DNA of 64,000 bases, taken from the NCBI RefSeq assembly GCF_000143415.4, contig NW_003314268.1, forward strand, positions 2,989,502 to 3,053,501, in the 5' to 3' direction. The notes beneath the pieces were generated by a model. The model worked only from the letters and a program-made list of their open reading frames with translations, ran no database searches and was not told the origin of the DNA. This DNA comes from Selaginella moellendorffii (lineage: Eukaryota > Streptophyta > Lycopodiopsida > Selaginellales > Selaginellaceae). Below are positions 52,441-62,869 of this stretch, in pieces (position 1 is the stretch's first letter; every line of letters begins with the position of its first letter). The translations under genes were made by a program, and so were the position numbers.

Positions 52441-55139
52441 TGACGCAACACTGCAGTTATCCTGGCACGATTTGGGGGGAAAAAGAAATTCACAATTGGT
52501 TGACGAAACCAGAAAACAGAAAAATGTAGCTGTATAATCCTCTCTCACAGATTAGGGAGTTTGTCCAGCAAATGGTTATTTGCAGGTCGCTAATGGCAAC
52601 ATCCAGCCTATGATGTCGATTTGCTAGCATTCACGAGGAATCCACTGACGATGTCCCTGCTCATGGAGTCAAAGAGACCAAAGGGCTCGCCACTGCTTAT
52701 TGCAAATGAGGCCCACAGGTTTCCTTTTCTTTCTCTAAGCTCGATTCTTAAAACTGTTTTGTTGGTTTGATTCACGTCTTCAGTTGCTGGCCAAGAGCAC
52801 TGAAACTTGGATCGTGCTCCCACAAAGTTCTTGCAAGATGAATGAACTAGTTAATTGTAAGTCTTCATCTTCTTCTCGCTTTTCCTTGTTCCAGATAGAA
52901 GTTTGACGTCTTTCTTCACAGAGAAAGAAGAAGCAATATACTCAAAGCTCTCTTTCTTAAACCACTACCTCTTCGTGTTGGATCCTGACCGATGGTCTCA
53001 GTGGTTCTACTCCAGATACTCGTCAAGAGTGTGAGAGAGGCATTCCAAACATTGCATCTGTCTCACTCCCAATCACCATTGGCCTGTGTATGGCAATTGA
53101 TTTGGAACAGGGTGCCCATGGCCAAATGAATGGTTTATCTGGTTTTATGAATGTATATTATGATTTTTTATGTTTGCAATAAAATTTATACCTTACAACA
53201 CAAATGACATATTGAGTTTAGCTGATTGATAAATTTGACCATCCTTTATAGTGCCCTAAAGACCTTTAGATAGTTGGAACTATATGTTGTCTACCCTAGG
53301 AGAAATTCAAGACCTAAAAACAATCTAAAGAAGAAAAAAAATGTGAAGAAAAATTAAATTTATAACTCTTTTTACTTTTTAGATTTTAAGTGCAATTCTT
53401 TTATTTTTAGTGTAGCATAGGATAAGATTTGAATATACTGTCACTATAAATCTTTAGAACATTAGGGGATAAATAGGAATAAAATAACCAATAAACACTT
53501 GTTATGATCTAGCATGAAAAGACAAAAATCTAATACATTACACCTCTTTAAGATTCTTCACCACCCAACCATCCCTTAAGTTACCTCAAAAGCTCCATTA
53601 TGCCACTCAATCCTTCCCCCCCATCCCAAAAATTAATTATATTAGTGATCACCCTTTTTGAGGAATTTTGTTTAAACTCTTAGTCTATCATTCACAATCG
53701 TATACATCAAAGAGGCATTAGGACTTTCATTTCGAGATAATACACTCTTCAATTGGCTCACATAAAATATCAAATGAATTTTCACCCAATTAGCAACTGC
53801 ACCCAATAAATCACCTTACTAATGTGCTTTAGCACTTCATATGGACTAACATATCGATGAGAAAATTTATCACTCTTCTCATTCCACAAAAGCACTAAGG
53901 TGTTTTATTATGTATTTGATGGAAAAATCATTTACACAAAGATGAGATCACCCACTTTATATTCCTGGAATTAACAATGCTCATTAGCAAAATTCTCCAT
54001 TGTATTTTGAGTTGCTTGCAAATTTTATTTGCGCATCACTAGAATCTCATCAAGTTCTATAGCTAGATCATTTGCCTTTGAGTCAAATTTATCTTGAACA
54101 TCCTTACCCAAATGCAATTCTAACTCCACAACTGTTCAGGAATGCTTTCTAAATATGGTAAAGTAAGGATTTAACTTAGTTTCACTGTATTGGCTATTAT
54201 TGTAAGCAAATTGCACCAATAAAAACTATAAATCCCATTGTCCTTGCATTTAACCAATGTTATAGTATAAAATATCTTCCACTACCTAATTTACAAGTTG
54301 CCTATTTATTTAAGGATGACCTTTACTCAAAAAGTTTCAAAATCAATTGCATAGCCTTTACAAAGTTCTTCTAAAATCCACTTGTGAACTTTGAATCTCA
54401 ATCACTAATGATGTCTTTCGGCAAACAACAATCAAGAAAAACCTTCTTTAAGTAGACTGCAGCCAAGTCTAAAGCAATGACAATCTTTCAAAGAAAATGG
54501 TGTAAACAATCAAAGGAAACAACTCGAGAAATGATCTATAAAAGTTTAAATATAGAGAGAAAGGGCCCATGAATAAAAATGCTTTTTTCTAATCGGTTAA
54601 GATCTTAGGATATTTGGGATTAAGCATCCTTGGATTTGAATAATACTAGGCTGGATAACCTTTTATGAAGTTTAAATTCAAGCGTTTACATTTAGTATCA
54701 AAGAAATCACGGGTCTGACTTTGTTGGTTGGCTAAGGGAATCACACCATATGTTGATTGATATCTAGCAGGCCCAATTTGCTCCGGTTAGACTTGACTTG
54801 AGGAGTAGGGTGTCAAGAAACCGAGGCTCTCAAGTCCATCCATTATCATATATAAGCAATGGTCTAAACACTTATTCCTATATTCAAGCACTCACATTAG
54901 TGGTGAAGGGTATTGCAATTTGTCCCTAGAGGGCAAAACTTTTTAACAATGCTTTGCTCTAGTGTTTAAGATTAGGGCATAACTTACAGAGAAGCATAGT
55001 GAATTGTAAACAACTAAAGAGAACAACTCAAAAAACAATTCATAAAGATTCAAATATAAAAGGAAAGCTTATGAATAGGAATGCACCCCTTTTTCCAATT
55101 AGTTAAGCATAAGGATACTTGGGGTTAAACATTTTTGTA
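52441..55139. other. AT-rich repeat island
   Basis: No cellular gene is recognised. Short ordinary-composition sequence to ~52,900 gives way to AT-rich DNA. It includes a ~100 bp block at 53,405-53,500 (GGATAAGATTTGAATATACT, AGGGGATAAATAGGAATAAA) that matches blocks at ~7,575-7,680 and ~8,935-9,060. It also holds the gypsy integrase relic (53.75-54.45 kb) and an LTR-like duplicated block (54.5-55.1 kb). Confidence 0.7.
53740..54460 (-). pseudogene. Ty3/gypsy integrase and C-terminal domain relic
   Basis: On the minus strand, frame-broken text follows the order of a plant gypsy integrase. LPKDIISD then DSKFTS (family ISDRDSKFTS) comes first, at ~54,420. Pieces equivalent to QFAYNNSxxxxT.xxP appear near ~54,190. 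Then VGDLI, and SHRYVSPYEVLKHI.KVIY.VQLP (family RF.GPF.VL..IG.VAY.L.LP), then FYVSQLK near 53,750. Many stops and indels break the frame. The coherence of order identifies it despite decay. Confidence 0.75.
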
Positions 55140-55143
55140 GTTT
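54517..55143 (+). mobile_element. LTR-like direct repeat pair with degenerate primer-binding site
   Basis: A ~125 bp block at 54,517-54,640 (AACAACTC, then AAAGTTTAAATATAGAG, TTAGGATATTTGGGATTAAG) recurs diverged at 55,018-55,143. After the first copy, ~54,690 reads TTTAGTATCAAAG, two changes from the TTGGTATCAGAG primer site for initiator tRNA-Met. This arrangement (LTR end, primer site, ~330 bp, second LTR-like piece) suggests a short non-autonomous or deleted LTR element. The second copy ends where peptide deformylase copy A begins. Confidence 0.4.
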
Positions 55144-56410
55144 TGGAGGCAATCAATGCTCTGATTCTCTTCTCAGCGTTAACCAGGATCATATGAAGGT
55201 CGGCCATATGATGGCCCATATCACTTTCAGATGTGGCACGGGATCGTCGACAACAACTCTGAAAAAATATCACACAAGAAAAGAAAAGGAGAAAAGGTTC
55301 AGCTTCCAGCCATCTTCACGATGGAAATAAAAGCAAGGCACTCGCCACTCGGTTGGATTCGCTTTTAGGCTTATTGATCTTCACCAGCTGAAATTTCTGG
55401 TAAGTTGAAAACGGAGTGTAATCGAACTGAGCATCTTCGCAGGAGACGAGTGGAATCAAACTTGACAGTTTGTCTTTAACCGACTCGGGACGAGGCGTCC
55501 CCAGATTCTCCAAACAAAGCCGACATGAGGGCACATACAACTATGGAATCTCTTCAGGCAAAAGTACCAAAAGTTCTTGTCCATTTGAGTTCAGTGATTT
55601 TGGAGTCATCTGGTCGATGTAAAGGACACCCTGTGCGAACAAATACCACGGCCACCTTGATGTTTCCACAGAAAAAACAACAAACGAGACATTACCTCCA
55701 GGTGATCATACTCATGTCGGAAAATTCCAGCAGTCCAGCCCCTGAAGGCAGTACCAAATTTCTTCCCGTTGATGTCTTGAGCTTTCAACTCGGATCGATA
55801 TCGGTCTCTGGAAACAAAGACGCAAGCTATAAAAGAGAATCTCTATGTATAAAGGAATAGTAGGCTTGAGCGCCGTAAAAAGGTAGGCATCCTTCTAGAG
55901 TATCAGCTTCTCGCTCTTTCCCAAACTTGACAATCATTGGATTCACGAAAACGTACTCTTTGCCTTTGCCTCTTTCACCCTCGGGATTAAAGACCATGAG
56001 CCTGGCATTGACGCCTACTTGTGGAGCGGACAAGCCTACTCCATCTCTCCTGGCAAAAATGAAAAGAAAGACAAGAAAACAAGGCATGCCAACGTTGGAC
56101 AGTGATGAAATTCGCAAGGAACATACCTGTACGTCACGTCCAGCATAAGCTTCTTGACCTTATCATCGAAGGAACTGATGCGGATGTTCCTCGCGCGGAG
56201 CTTGGGATCGGCATACAAGACAATGCTGAGATTGGAATTGAATTCCACAGGGCCAGCTGCGAGGAAACAAGAAAATCAGGAGACAAGAACCCTATACCAC
56301 GCAATCTCACCGCTCGCCGCAAGATCGGTGAGTTCTTCATGCAATGCATGCGCTTTTCCTTGGAAATTTCGGGCTTTTGATCGATCCCCACTGCGAGGCC
56401 GCGCTAGAAA
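55140..56410 (-). pseudogene. Peptide deformylase (PDF1B-like) copy A, broken
   Basis: Peptide deformylase removes the formyl group from new organelle proteins. Minus-strand exons can be traced: LYADPKLRARNIRISSFDDK (~56,200), RDGVGLSAPQVGVNARLMVF (motif 1), EADTLEGCLPFYG (motif 2, normally EGCLS), and KAQDINGKKF with IFRHEYDHLE (motif 3, normally QHExDH). VLYIDQMTP and a coiled C-terminus follow. Breaks compared with copy B: a ~10 bp loss near 55,868 removes the 5' splice site after GAQA; the last 3' splice site is GGAG instead of GCAG; and 24 bp after it are lost. A plausible exon 1 with a splice donor remains at ~56,310-56,400, absent from copy B. The copy is non-functional as it stands. 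Confidence 0.82.
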
Positions 56411-56419
56411 TGCCGTGCC

Positions 56420-57170
56420 ATGGCGTCGGCGGCCACCGATGCGGCTCCAAAGCGCGAGACCGATCCGAAGAAGGGAATGGGACTCGTCTCGCTGTTTGGA
56501 AACGATGTGGACACGTACTACGACAAGCTCCTGGATGGGCAGAGTGGAGTCGGGCTGATCGATCGCTTCGATGCCTCCCAGTGACCTACCAAGTTTGCGG
56601 CACAGATTCGTGACTTCTCGGCGAAAGGCTACATTGATGGCAAGAACGATCGCCGGCTGGATGACTGCCTTAGGTACGGAATCGTTGGTGGTAAGAGAGC
56701 TCTGGAGCACGCTGATCTTGGACGAGACAAGCTCGACAAGGTAGCAAACCTCTCTCTTTTGTTCTTGTTTTCTAAAGGAGCAATTTTATTTACCAGGTTG
56801 ACAAGCAAAGAGTGGGCGTACTCATTGGCTCCGGAATGGGAGGGCTCCCAGTTTTCTCTGATGGAGTCCAGTCGCTGATCGAGAAGGAATATAGACGGAT
56901 CACTCCGTTTTTCATTCCTTACTCGATTACCAACATGGCGTCGGCATTGCTGACTATAGAGCTGGGACTTACGGGACCAAACTACTCGATTTCTACTGCC
57001 TGTGCCACCTCGAATTACTGCTCTATGCGGCAGCAAACTCTATTCGTAGAGGTGAAGCTGACATGATGGTGGTCATTCCAGTCAGCTTGGGTGGCTTTGT
57101 AACTCCAATCCACAGACTGCATCGAGGCCGTGGGACAAAGGCCGAGAAGGATTTGTGATGGGTGAAGGCT
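56420..57170 (+). pseudogene. 3-ketoacyl-ACP synthase I (KASI) 5' fragment with stop codon
   Basis: The frame reads closely like plastid KASI, the condensing enzyme of fatty-acid synthesis: KKGMGLVSLFGNDVDTYYDK, YIDGKNDRRLDDCLRYGIVG, then after a ~55 bp intron VGVLIGSGMGGLPVFSDGVQ and YSISTACATSNY, keeping the active-site Cys. Breaks: a TGA at ~56,581 inside DASQ-PTKF, a frame shift after SNYC, and a loss of about a dozen codons before [20 protein letters not shown]. The gene then ends abruptly in AT-rich DNA at ~57,175, so the catalytic histidines are missing. The intron shows it is a genomic, not a processed, copy. It lies head-to-head with PDF copy A. Confidence 0.88.
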
Positions 57171-57175
57171 CTGAG

Positions 57176-58490
57176 TTATCTATTTATTCCATAATGTATA
57201 ATTAAAATAAAAAGAAGTTAAATTATACATTAAAAATGAATTTTAAATCAAATTTAGACTTATTTTTATACATAGAAGAAAATTAAAAATGAATAACTTT
57301 TTTAATTATGATATTATAACTTATAAGCCACTAGCTATATGAGAGATTGGTTTATATTTATATTTATTAATATTATATAGCCTAGACTTGAGTAGTTTTT
57401 TTTTTTTAAAATATTTTGTTTAAAATATAAAAATTTTTACCAATGTATTACCATATGGCTCTTGTAAGCTTGGGTTTAGATGGCATGGCTAATATTCACT
57501 ATTCAATCCATTTCTCTGAAAACCATGGGATTGAATATTTGAATCAATGTTGTTTGACAGTCATCAAAAACATTTATCAGATGTACTCTATTTCTTTAAC
57601 TACAGCTCTAACTCTACAATATCTTTCTACTCCAAGATTGCCACTTGTGCAAGGAGTACTTCCAAGTTGATGCAACAAGCAGTCCATCTTCTATAAGCTA
57701 GAGATTGACATTTGAGGCCATGTGGACAATTAAAACTATTAAATATATCTATATTAGAATAATTTTTGGGACAAAACCAACAGCTTTATTTATGAAGAGT
57801 ATGGGAATTTTTGAGCATATGGTGCTAAAAGTGAATTCAAGGTTTTGTATGACATCCCCACTAATTGAAAATAACATGGTTAAAACTTCATAAGAGGTGC
57901 GAACTAATTTTTGGTATGATTTTTACTTAGCTTTTTTTTTTCTACAGATCATTCTTCAAAAGTATGAATTTGAAACTAATAGGCTACTACCATTAGAAAG
58001 TCTAAAGAAGATCTTAGGATCTTACTTTGCTACACCATAAATAACACAAAAATAAATTTGTTTTGTGCCCTTACAATTTATAGCCTTAGAGTTATGGAAA
58101 CAAAAAAAAAAAAAAAAAACAGGATCCTTAGCTTATGTTTAAAAAAAAACTAAAATCTTGTTAGCCATTGAATGCCAGTGATTACAAAATGTAGAGTTAT
58201 GTTTGGTTTGGAAGAGGGATCTTTAATGCCAACACAAATAAAATTTGAATAATCTAAGTATGTTAAAACTATATAGTTTTTATTATGTTTTTTGTTTGCT
58301 TAAGCAGTGTAGAATAATTTTACTTCTCAGAAAATTTATATTATTGAGACTTGAGTAGTATAAGAATTCTAATTACAATGTTCAAGGCACTTTGTTTCTT
58401 TCTTTTTTCTTAAATATCACGTCTTTAGAGGTAGGATAGATGTACTAGATGGTATATTCTGATTTTATGCGTTCTAATCATCTTCCCAGC
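57176..58490. other. AT-rich stretch, no gene seen
   Basis: About 1.3 kb of AT-rich sequence with poly-A (~58,101-58,120) and poly-T runs. I see no conserved frame or diagnostic transposon motif. Confidence 0.5.
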
Positions 58491-58630
58491 CTCCAGGCCA
58501 TGGAGCGCTTCACCAACCAGATGATCCTGCCAAGCGCGTCCACATAATTGACTATGGGGTCCTCTATGGCGATCAATGGCCATCGCTCATCATCATATAT
58601 ACATTCTTCCTATTGGGAGTTTGCTGAGGG
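58490..58630 (+). pseudogene. GRAS-domain gene scrap (VHIID motif)
   Basis: The plus strand at ~58,530-58,592 reads KRVHIIDYGVLYGDQWPSLI. This is the VHIID core of GRAS transcription factors (SCARECROW-like proteins have VH(I/V)IDFGILYGFQWP). Upstream, GHGALHQPDDPAKR is a plausible start of the same fragment. Nothing before or after continues the domain, so only ~100 bp of a GRAS gene survives here, with higher GC than its AT-rich surroundings. Confidence 0.75.
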
Positions 58631-59294
58631 AAGTTTACATTCTCTCTCACTACAATGTTTTTTGGTGGTGTTTCTATATAATTTTAGATATGGTTTCACA
58701 TTAATTTCCAGAAGTATTTTCTGACAACAATAAAGCAATATAAATTTTAGTTGAAGACATAGTAGAACTTTAAGAAAGGCTTGCCCATATTGTGGAGGTT
58801 ACATTAATGCAAATTATATAGATCAAATTGTGAAGAGCATTAATAATGTTCCAAAAACTTCATACTTGAAAGATCCATCTTGCAATTTTTGGTGAATAAT
58901 ATTAAATTTTTTGTTTACTTACATAGGCAAGTAAACACTTTCAACAATGGATGAGTTAAAGACATTGCAGCTTGATATTGGATAATATGGGCTTATAATA
59001 AACTGGGTAGATTTGATGGTTGGCTGTGACATGAATAATTTGATCAAACTATAATCTATATGAATAATTATATAGCATATAACTCTAGAAAACTATTTGG
59101 ATAACAATGTTTCAGTGAAAAATAAAAAACTATACACTATCTAGGCTATAAGAAAATTATGTGAAAAAGCCATATGAAAATGTATTAGTGCACTAGAGTA
59201 AAAATAACCATATAAAAATTTATACATAATGCTAAAATTATTTTTAAAAAACAACCGGCATGGGAAAAGCCGTGTTTGATCGCTTCGTGGAGTC

Positions 59295-59490
59295 TGGACA
59301 GTGGCTCCAGTGACTTGGCTTGTTACATCCTCATGGTCAAGCTCTATTGCAGTGCAGGCCTGTGGAAGGAGCAATCGCTCGTTTTGCAAACCATGGCAGC
59401 CAAGTTTGGCATTTCCTGGATTGTCAATGGACAAGCAAACAGGTGGCATTGTAGTGGCTACACTCGGCAGTGCAGCGTGGGAGTAGAGAG
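59295..59490 (+). pseudogene. PPR E-motif scrap
   Basis: CYILMVKLYCSAGLWKEQS followed by LVLQTMAAKFGISWI and NGQANRW matches the E and E+ end of PLS-class PPR proteins (usual form YVLLSNIYAAAGRWDE... GISWIEVNGQVHxF). A base loss before NGQ shifts the frame. No repeats precede it and no DYW domain follows, so it is a captured or leftover fragment. Confidence 0.65.
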
Positions 59491-59574
59491 AAGATCGAGC
59501 TCAAGAGACCGCGAAAAGATCTTTACATATACTTCTAGCACAGCTATCAAAAATTGGAAAACCTGAAAACACCG

Positions 59575-60190
59575 ACATTTCTCAAGTGCTTATCGTTGGC
59601 TGGATCAATCTGATGGTTCTCCACCCAAACGAAACCATCTATTTCCAGGATTCCGTAATACCAGTCATCCTTGTCACCGGCCTAGAAGACGATATGCTCA
59701 TGATCCAAGTGACTAACTATTCTTACCATGATGGTCACTGGCGGTCTGTAGCTCTTCGGATGCGCTGCTGTCTCCAGGAGTTCCTGTATGGCGAACATAG
59801 CGGGCTGGTAAAGATTCTCGACTCCCGCGTTGCTTTTGAAATCCAACGTCACCTTGAGCCGCAGGCCACGAAGCGTGTAGCGTTTAGTGTACACGTATGG
59901 GAAGGTTTTCCGCGTCAACCAGGGTCACGTGTCTTTCTTGTCAGCCTCATACTGGAGCACAAAGTCCGCTTTTTTGTCAGATGGCGATGACGGGGGCTCC
60001 TTTTCAAGTTCGCGGGGCCTTGTAAAGCGGCCAAGGTTCCGTAGCATCCTGTCCAGTATCGGTGCGACCTGCATCTCTCCTTTGCAATCACCTTGGAACG
60101 CAGTCGAGTAGGCCACATCGTTGGCGATGAGCTTGTTGACGCAATGAAGAGTTTCGCCTGAGATCTCCACGGCACCAAACCTAGGCATCT
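59575..60190 (-). pseudogene. Unrecognised conserved-looking frame with two in-frame stops
   Basis: One minus-strand frame from about 60,188 (MPRFGAVEISGETLHCVNKL) runs ~200 codons with protein-like composition, through LRNLGRFTRPRELEKEPPSS and RYTLRGLRLKVTLDFKS. It continues with GVENLYQPAMFAIQELLETA, VTIMVRIVSHLDHEHIVF and DDWYYGILEIDGFVWVENHQ. Two stops interrupt it without changing frame: TGA after DKKDT (~59,922) and TAG after HIVF (~59,683). The unbroken frame on both sides suggests a recently dead exon, or two codons changed by C-to-T mutation (CGA, CAG). I do not recognise the family. Its 5' continuation toward 60,300 is unclear. Confidence 0.45.
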
Positions 60191-60199
60191 GATGCTTAA

Positions 60200-61350
60200 G
60201 CCATAGCGCATGCGAAAGTCGGCCTCTTTATGGAGGAATTGCGAAGAGTTGCTCCTCCTGCGCTCCAGCGATCATGAGCTGTCCAGAGTGACATGTCGAG
60301 CATGACCAGACAAGGCTGGGAGAGCTTACCGATTTCATGGACAGCTTGTTGAGGTGCCAGGACACCAAGCGGCAAAAGCTAATGGACCGTTAGGAATAGG
60401 GCAATCCTTACTCTACATTATGCCCTTACTTTGATCTGTTGCTTGGTGCTGGATGGTTTTGGTCGCGCTAATTGGAGAGCGCGATGGTGCCTAGCAGAAG
60501 AAATCCAACGCAATATCAGTGCACATTAAGAGGAAATGATTTCACCGTGATCTTTCATGAGTTTTGTTTCCTAATTGAGGGGAATATAAAAGTGTTCGAC
60601 AAGATGAAATTACGGGGCTCTTTTGGACTGTGGAAGAGACAGGTAGTGCTATACCTGAATTGGAGAACCATATTGAAGTGGCTGATGCTCCAATTCTAGC
60701 TGCTACTTGCTTGAGTAGCAGCTGGAGAATAGGCTTCCAGACTTTCCAACCTTGAAGTTCTGGAGAGAAGCATGGCTATCCACCCACTCATTTAAATTGG
60801 TGCATATTTTATAAAGTGTGCAAATTATTAATTTTCAGAGATGTTTCCTTGACAGTTTAATAGGGGGAAGTGTATCACATAATTGTTTACCTGAAATCCC
60901 ATTCAAATATTTATCAATCAGTTCTTTCAGACATTCTCTTCTACTAATGTCAAGATACAGAAATATTCTGTTGATATTGAGATCCAAGTAATTCACAAAT
61001 CTATATCTTGAAACCGAAGTGTTCGGTTTTCAAATACATTTGTATAAGTCAACTCAACTAGAATGCCTTTGAGCTGCTATCTCCGAGAGAAGTTCCACTT
61101 TATATTCAGTAATTCTTAAACAGCCAATATAAAACCTTGCAAGAACCCTAATTTCTGGTGGTTATTTGGGCAATGGCGGCATCTGGCGGTGATGCGCCGT
61201 GGCGTGGCGGAAATCCGTGGCGCCATCGAATGCTCGAAATGGATTCTTGGAAGCTCGATCGAGATTGAATGCGGGCACATTCCGGCAACAGCAGCAGCAG
61301 CAGCGAGGATGATAACGGCAGCTACATGACTGTTCACAGAGAGCGGAAGC
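60200..61350. other. Ordinary-composition DNA, no gene assigned
   Basis: This holds short frames of protein-like composition (for example QYQCTLRGNDFTVIFHEFCF at ~60,510) that I cannot assign. They may be more gene scraps like those on either side. A GCAGCAGCAGCAGCAG run lies at ~61,286-61,303. Confidence 0.35.
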
Positions 61351-61354
61351 CGAT

Positions 61355-62550
61355 GTTGAGATTGCGTGGTATAGGGTTCTTGCCTCCTGATTTTCTTGTT
61401 TCCTCGCAGCTGGCTCTGTGGAATTCAATTCCAATCTCAGCATTGTCTTGTATCCCGATCCCAAGCTCCCGCGAGGAACATCCGCATCAATTCCTTCGAT
61501 GATAATGTCAAGAAGCTTATGCTGGACGTGACGTACAGGTATGTTCCTCGCGAATTTCATCACTGTCCAACGTTGGCATGCCTTGTTTTCTTGTCTTTCT
61601 TTTCATTTTTGCCAGGAGAGATGGAATAGGCTTGTTGACTCCACAATTAGGCGTCAATGCCAGGCTCATGGTCTTTAATCCCGAGGGCGAAAGAGGCAAA
61701 GGCAAAAGGTACGTTTTCGTGAATCCAACGATTGTCAAGTTTGGGAAAGAGCGAGAAGCTGATACTCTCGAAGGATGCCTACCTTTTTATGGCGCTCAAG
61801 CCGATGTCTAGGTACTATTCCTTTGTACATAGAGATTCTCTTTTATAGTTTGCGTCTTTGTTTCCAGAGACCGATATCGATCCGAGTTGAAATCTCAAGA
61901 CATCAACGGGAAGAAATATGGTAGCTGGACTGCTCGAATTTTCCGACATGAGTATGATCACCTGGAGGTAATGTCTCGTTTGTTTTCTTTCTGTGCAAAC
62001 ATCAAGGTGGCCGTGGTATTTGTTCGCACAGGGTGTCCTTTACATCGACCAGATGACTCCAAGATCACTGAACTCAATTGGACAAGAACTTTTGGTACTT
62101 TGCCTGTAGAGATTCCATAGTTGTGTGTGCCCTCATGTCGGCTTTGTTTGCAGAATCTGGAAGAGGAGTTTGAGAAGAGGTCTGGGACGCCTCCTCCCGA
62201 TGCGTTTAAAGACAAACTGTTAAGTTTGATTCCGCTCGTCTCCTGCGAAGATGCTCGGTTCGATTACGCGCTCCGTTTTCAACTTACCGGAAATTTCAGC
62301 TGGTGAAGAACAATAAGCCTAAAAGCGAATCCAACCGAGCGGTGAGTGCCTTGCTTTTATTTCCATCGTAGAAGATGGCTGGAAGCTGAACCTTTTCTCC
62401 TTTTCTTTTCTTGTGTGATATTTTTTCAGAGTTGCTGTCGACGATCCCGTGCCACACGACCATCTGAAAACGATATGGCCGACCTTCATATCATCCTGGT
62501 TAACGCTGAGAAGAGAATCAGAGCACTGACTGCCTCCAAAACTACATCGG
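61355..62550 (+). pseudogene. Peptide deformylase (PDF1B-like) copy B, inverted relative to copy A, broken
   Basis: The same gene as copy A, on the opposite strand, alignable from GAGATTGCGTGGTATAGGGT (~61,358) to GACTGCCTCCAAAACTAC (~62,545). Traceable: SIVLYPDPKL, then ARNIRINSFDDNVKKLMLD in another frame, RDGIGLLTPQLGVNARLMVF (motif 1), EADTLEGCLPFYGAQADV, KSQDINGKKY, IFRHEYDHLE, and after an intact last intron NLEEEFEKRSGTPPPDAFKD, the plant PDF1B C-terminus. Breaks: one base lost near 61,470; a TAG at ~61,809 where Glu is expected; 12 bp lost before WTARIF; two extra bases near 62,269. Exon 1 with its splice donor is missing. The two copies carry different breaks, so both decayed after duplicating. 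Confidence 0.85.
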
Positions 62551-62869
62551 TGAAAAGGCCAGAAGAAGTGCGAGTCTTCCGGGCGAGGAAGTGGTCCGAG
62601 TCTTCCGGATGTTTATCACGAAGGCGCGAAAATGAGGATATGTCCGGGAAAGCAGGTGTATCAACACAGGGAAGGCCAAGTTGCGACTCAGGAATTCAAA
62701 CGCAACAACAGAGGTGGCAGCGAAAGTTCCGAAAGATCAGCGTCCGGAATCGGGAGAAGCAACTAGACGACGGCCAGGACGTTGAGATCGGCGTGGAAGG
62801 CTAGCAGGCAAAGTACACAGTGTGGGCGCTAATCTCGTGTTTTTGCAAAAACTTGCAGGAGGATACGTG

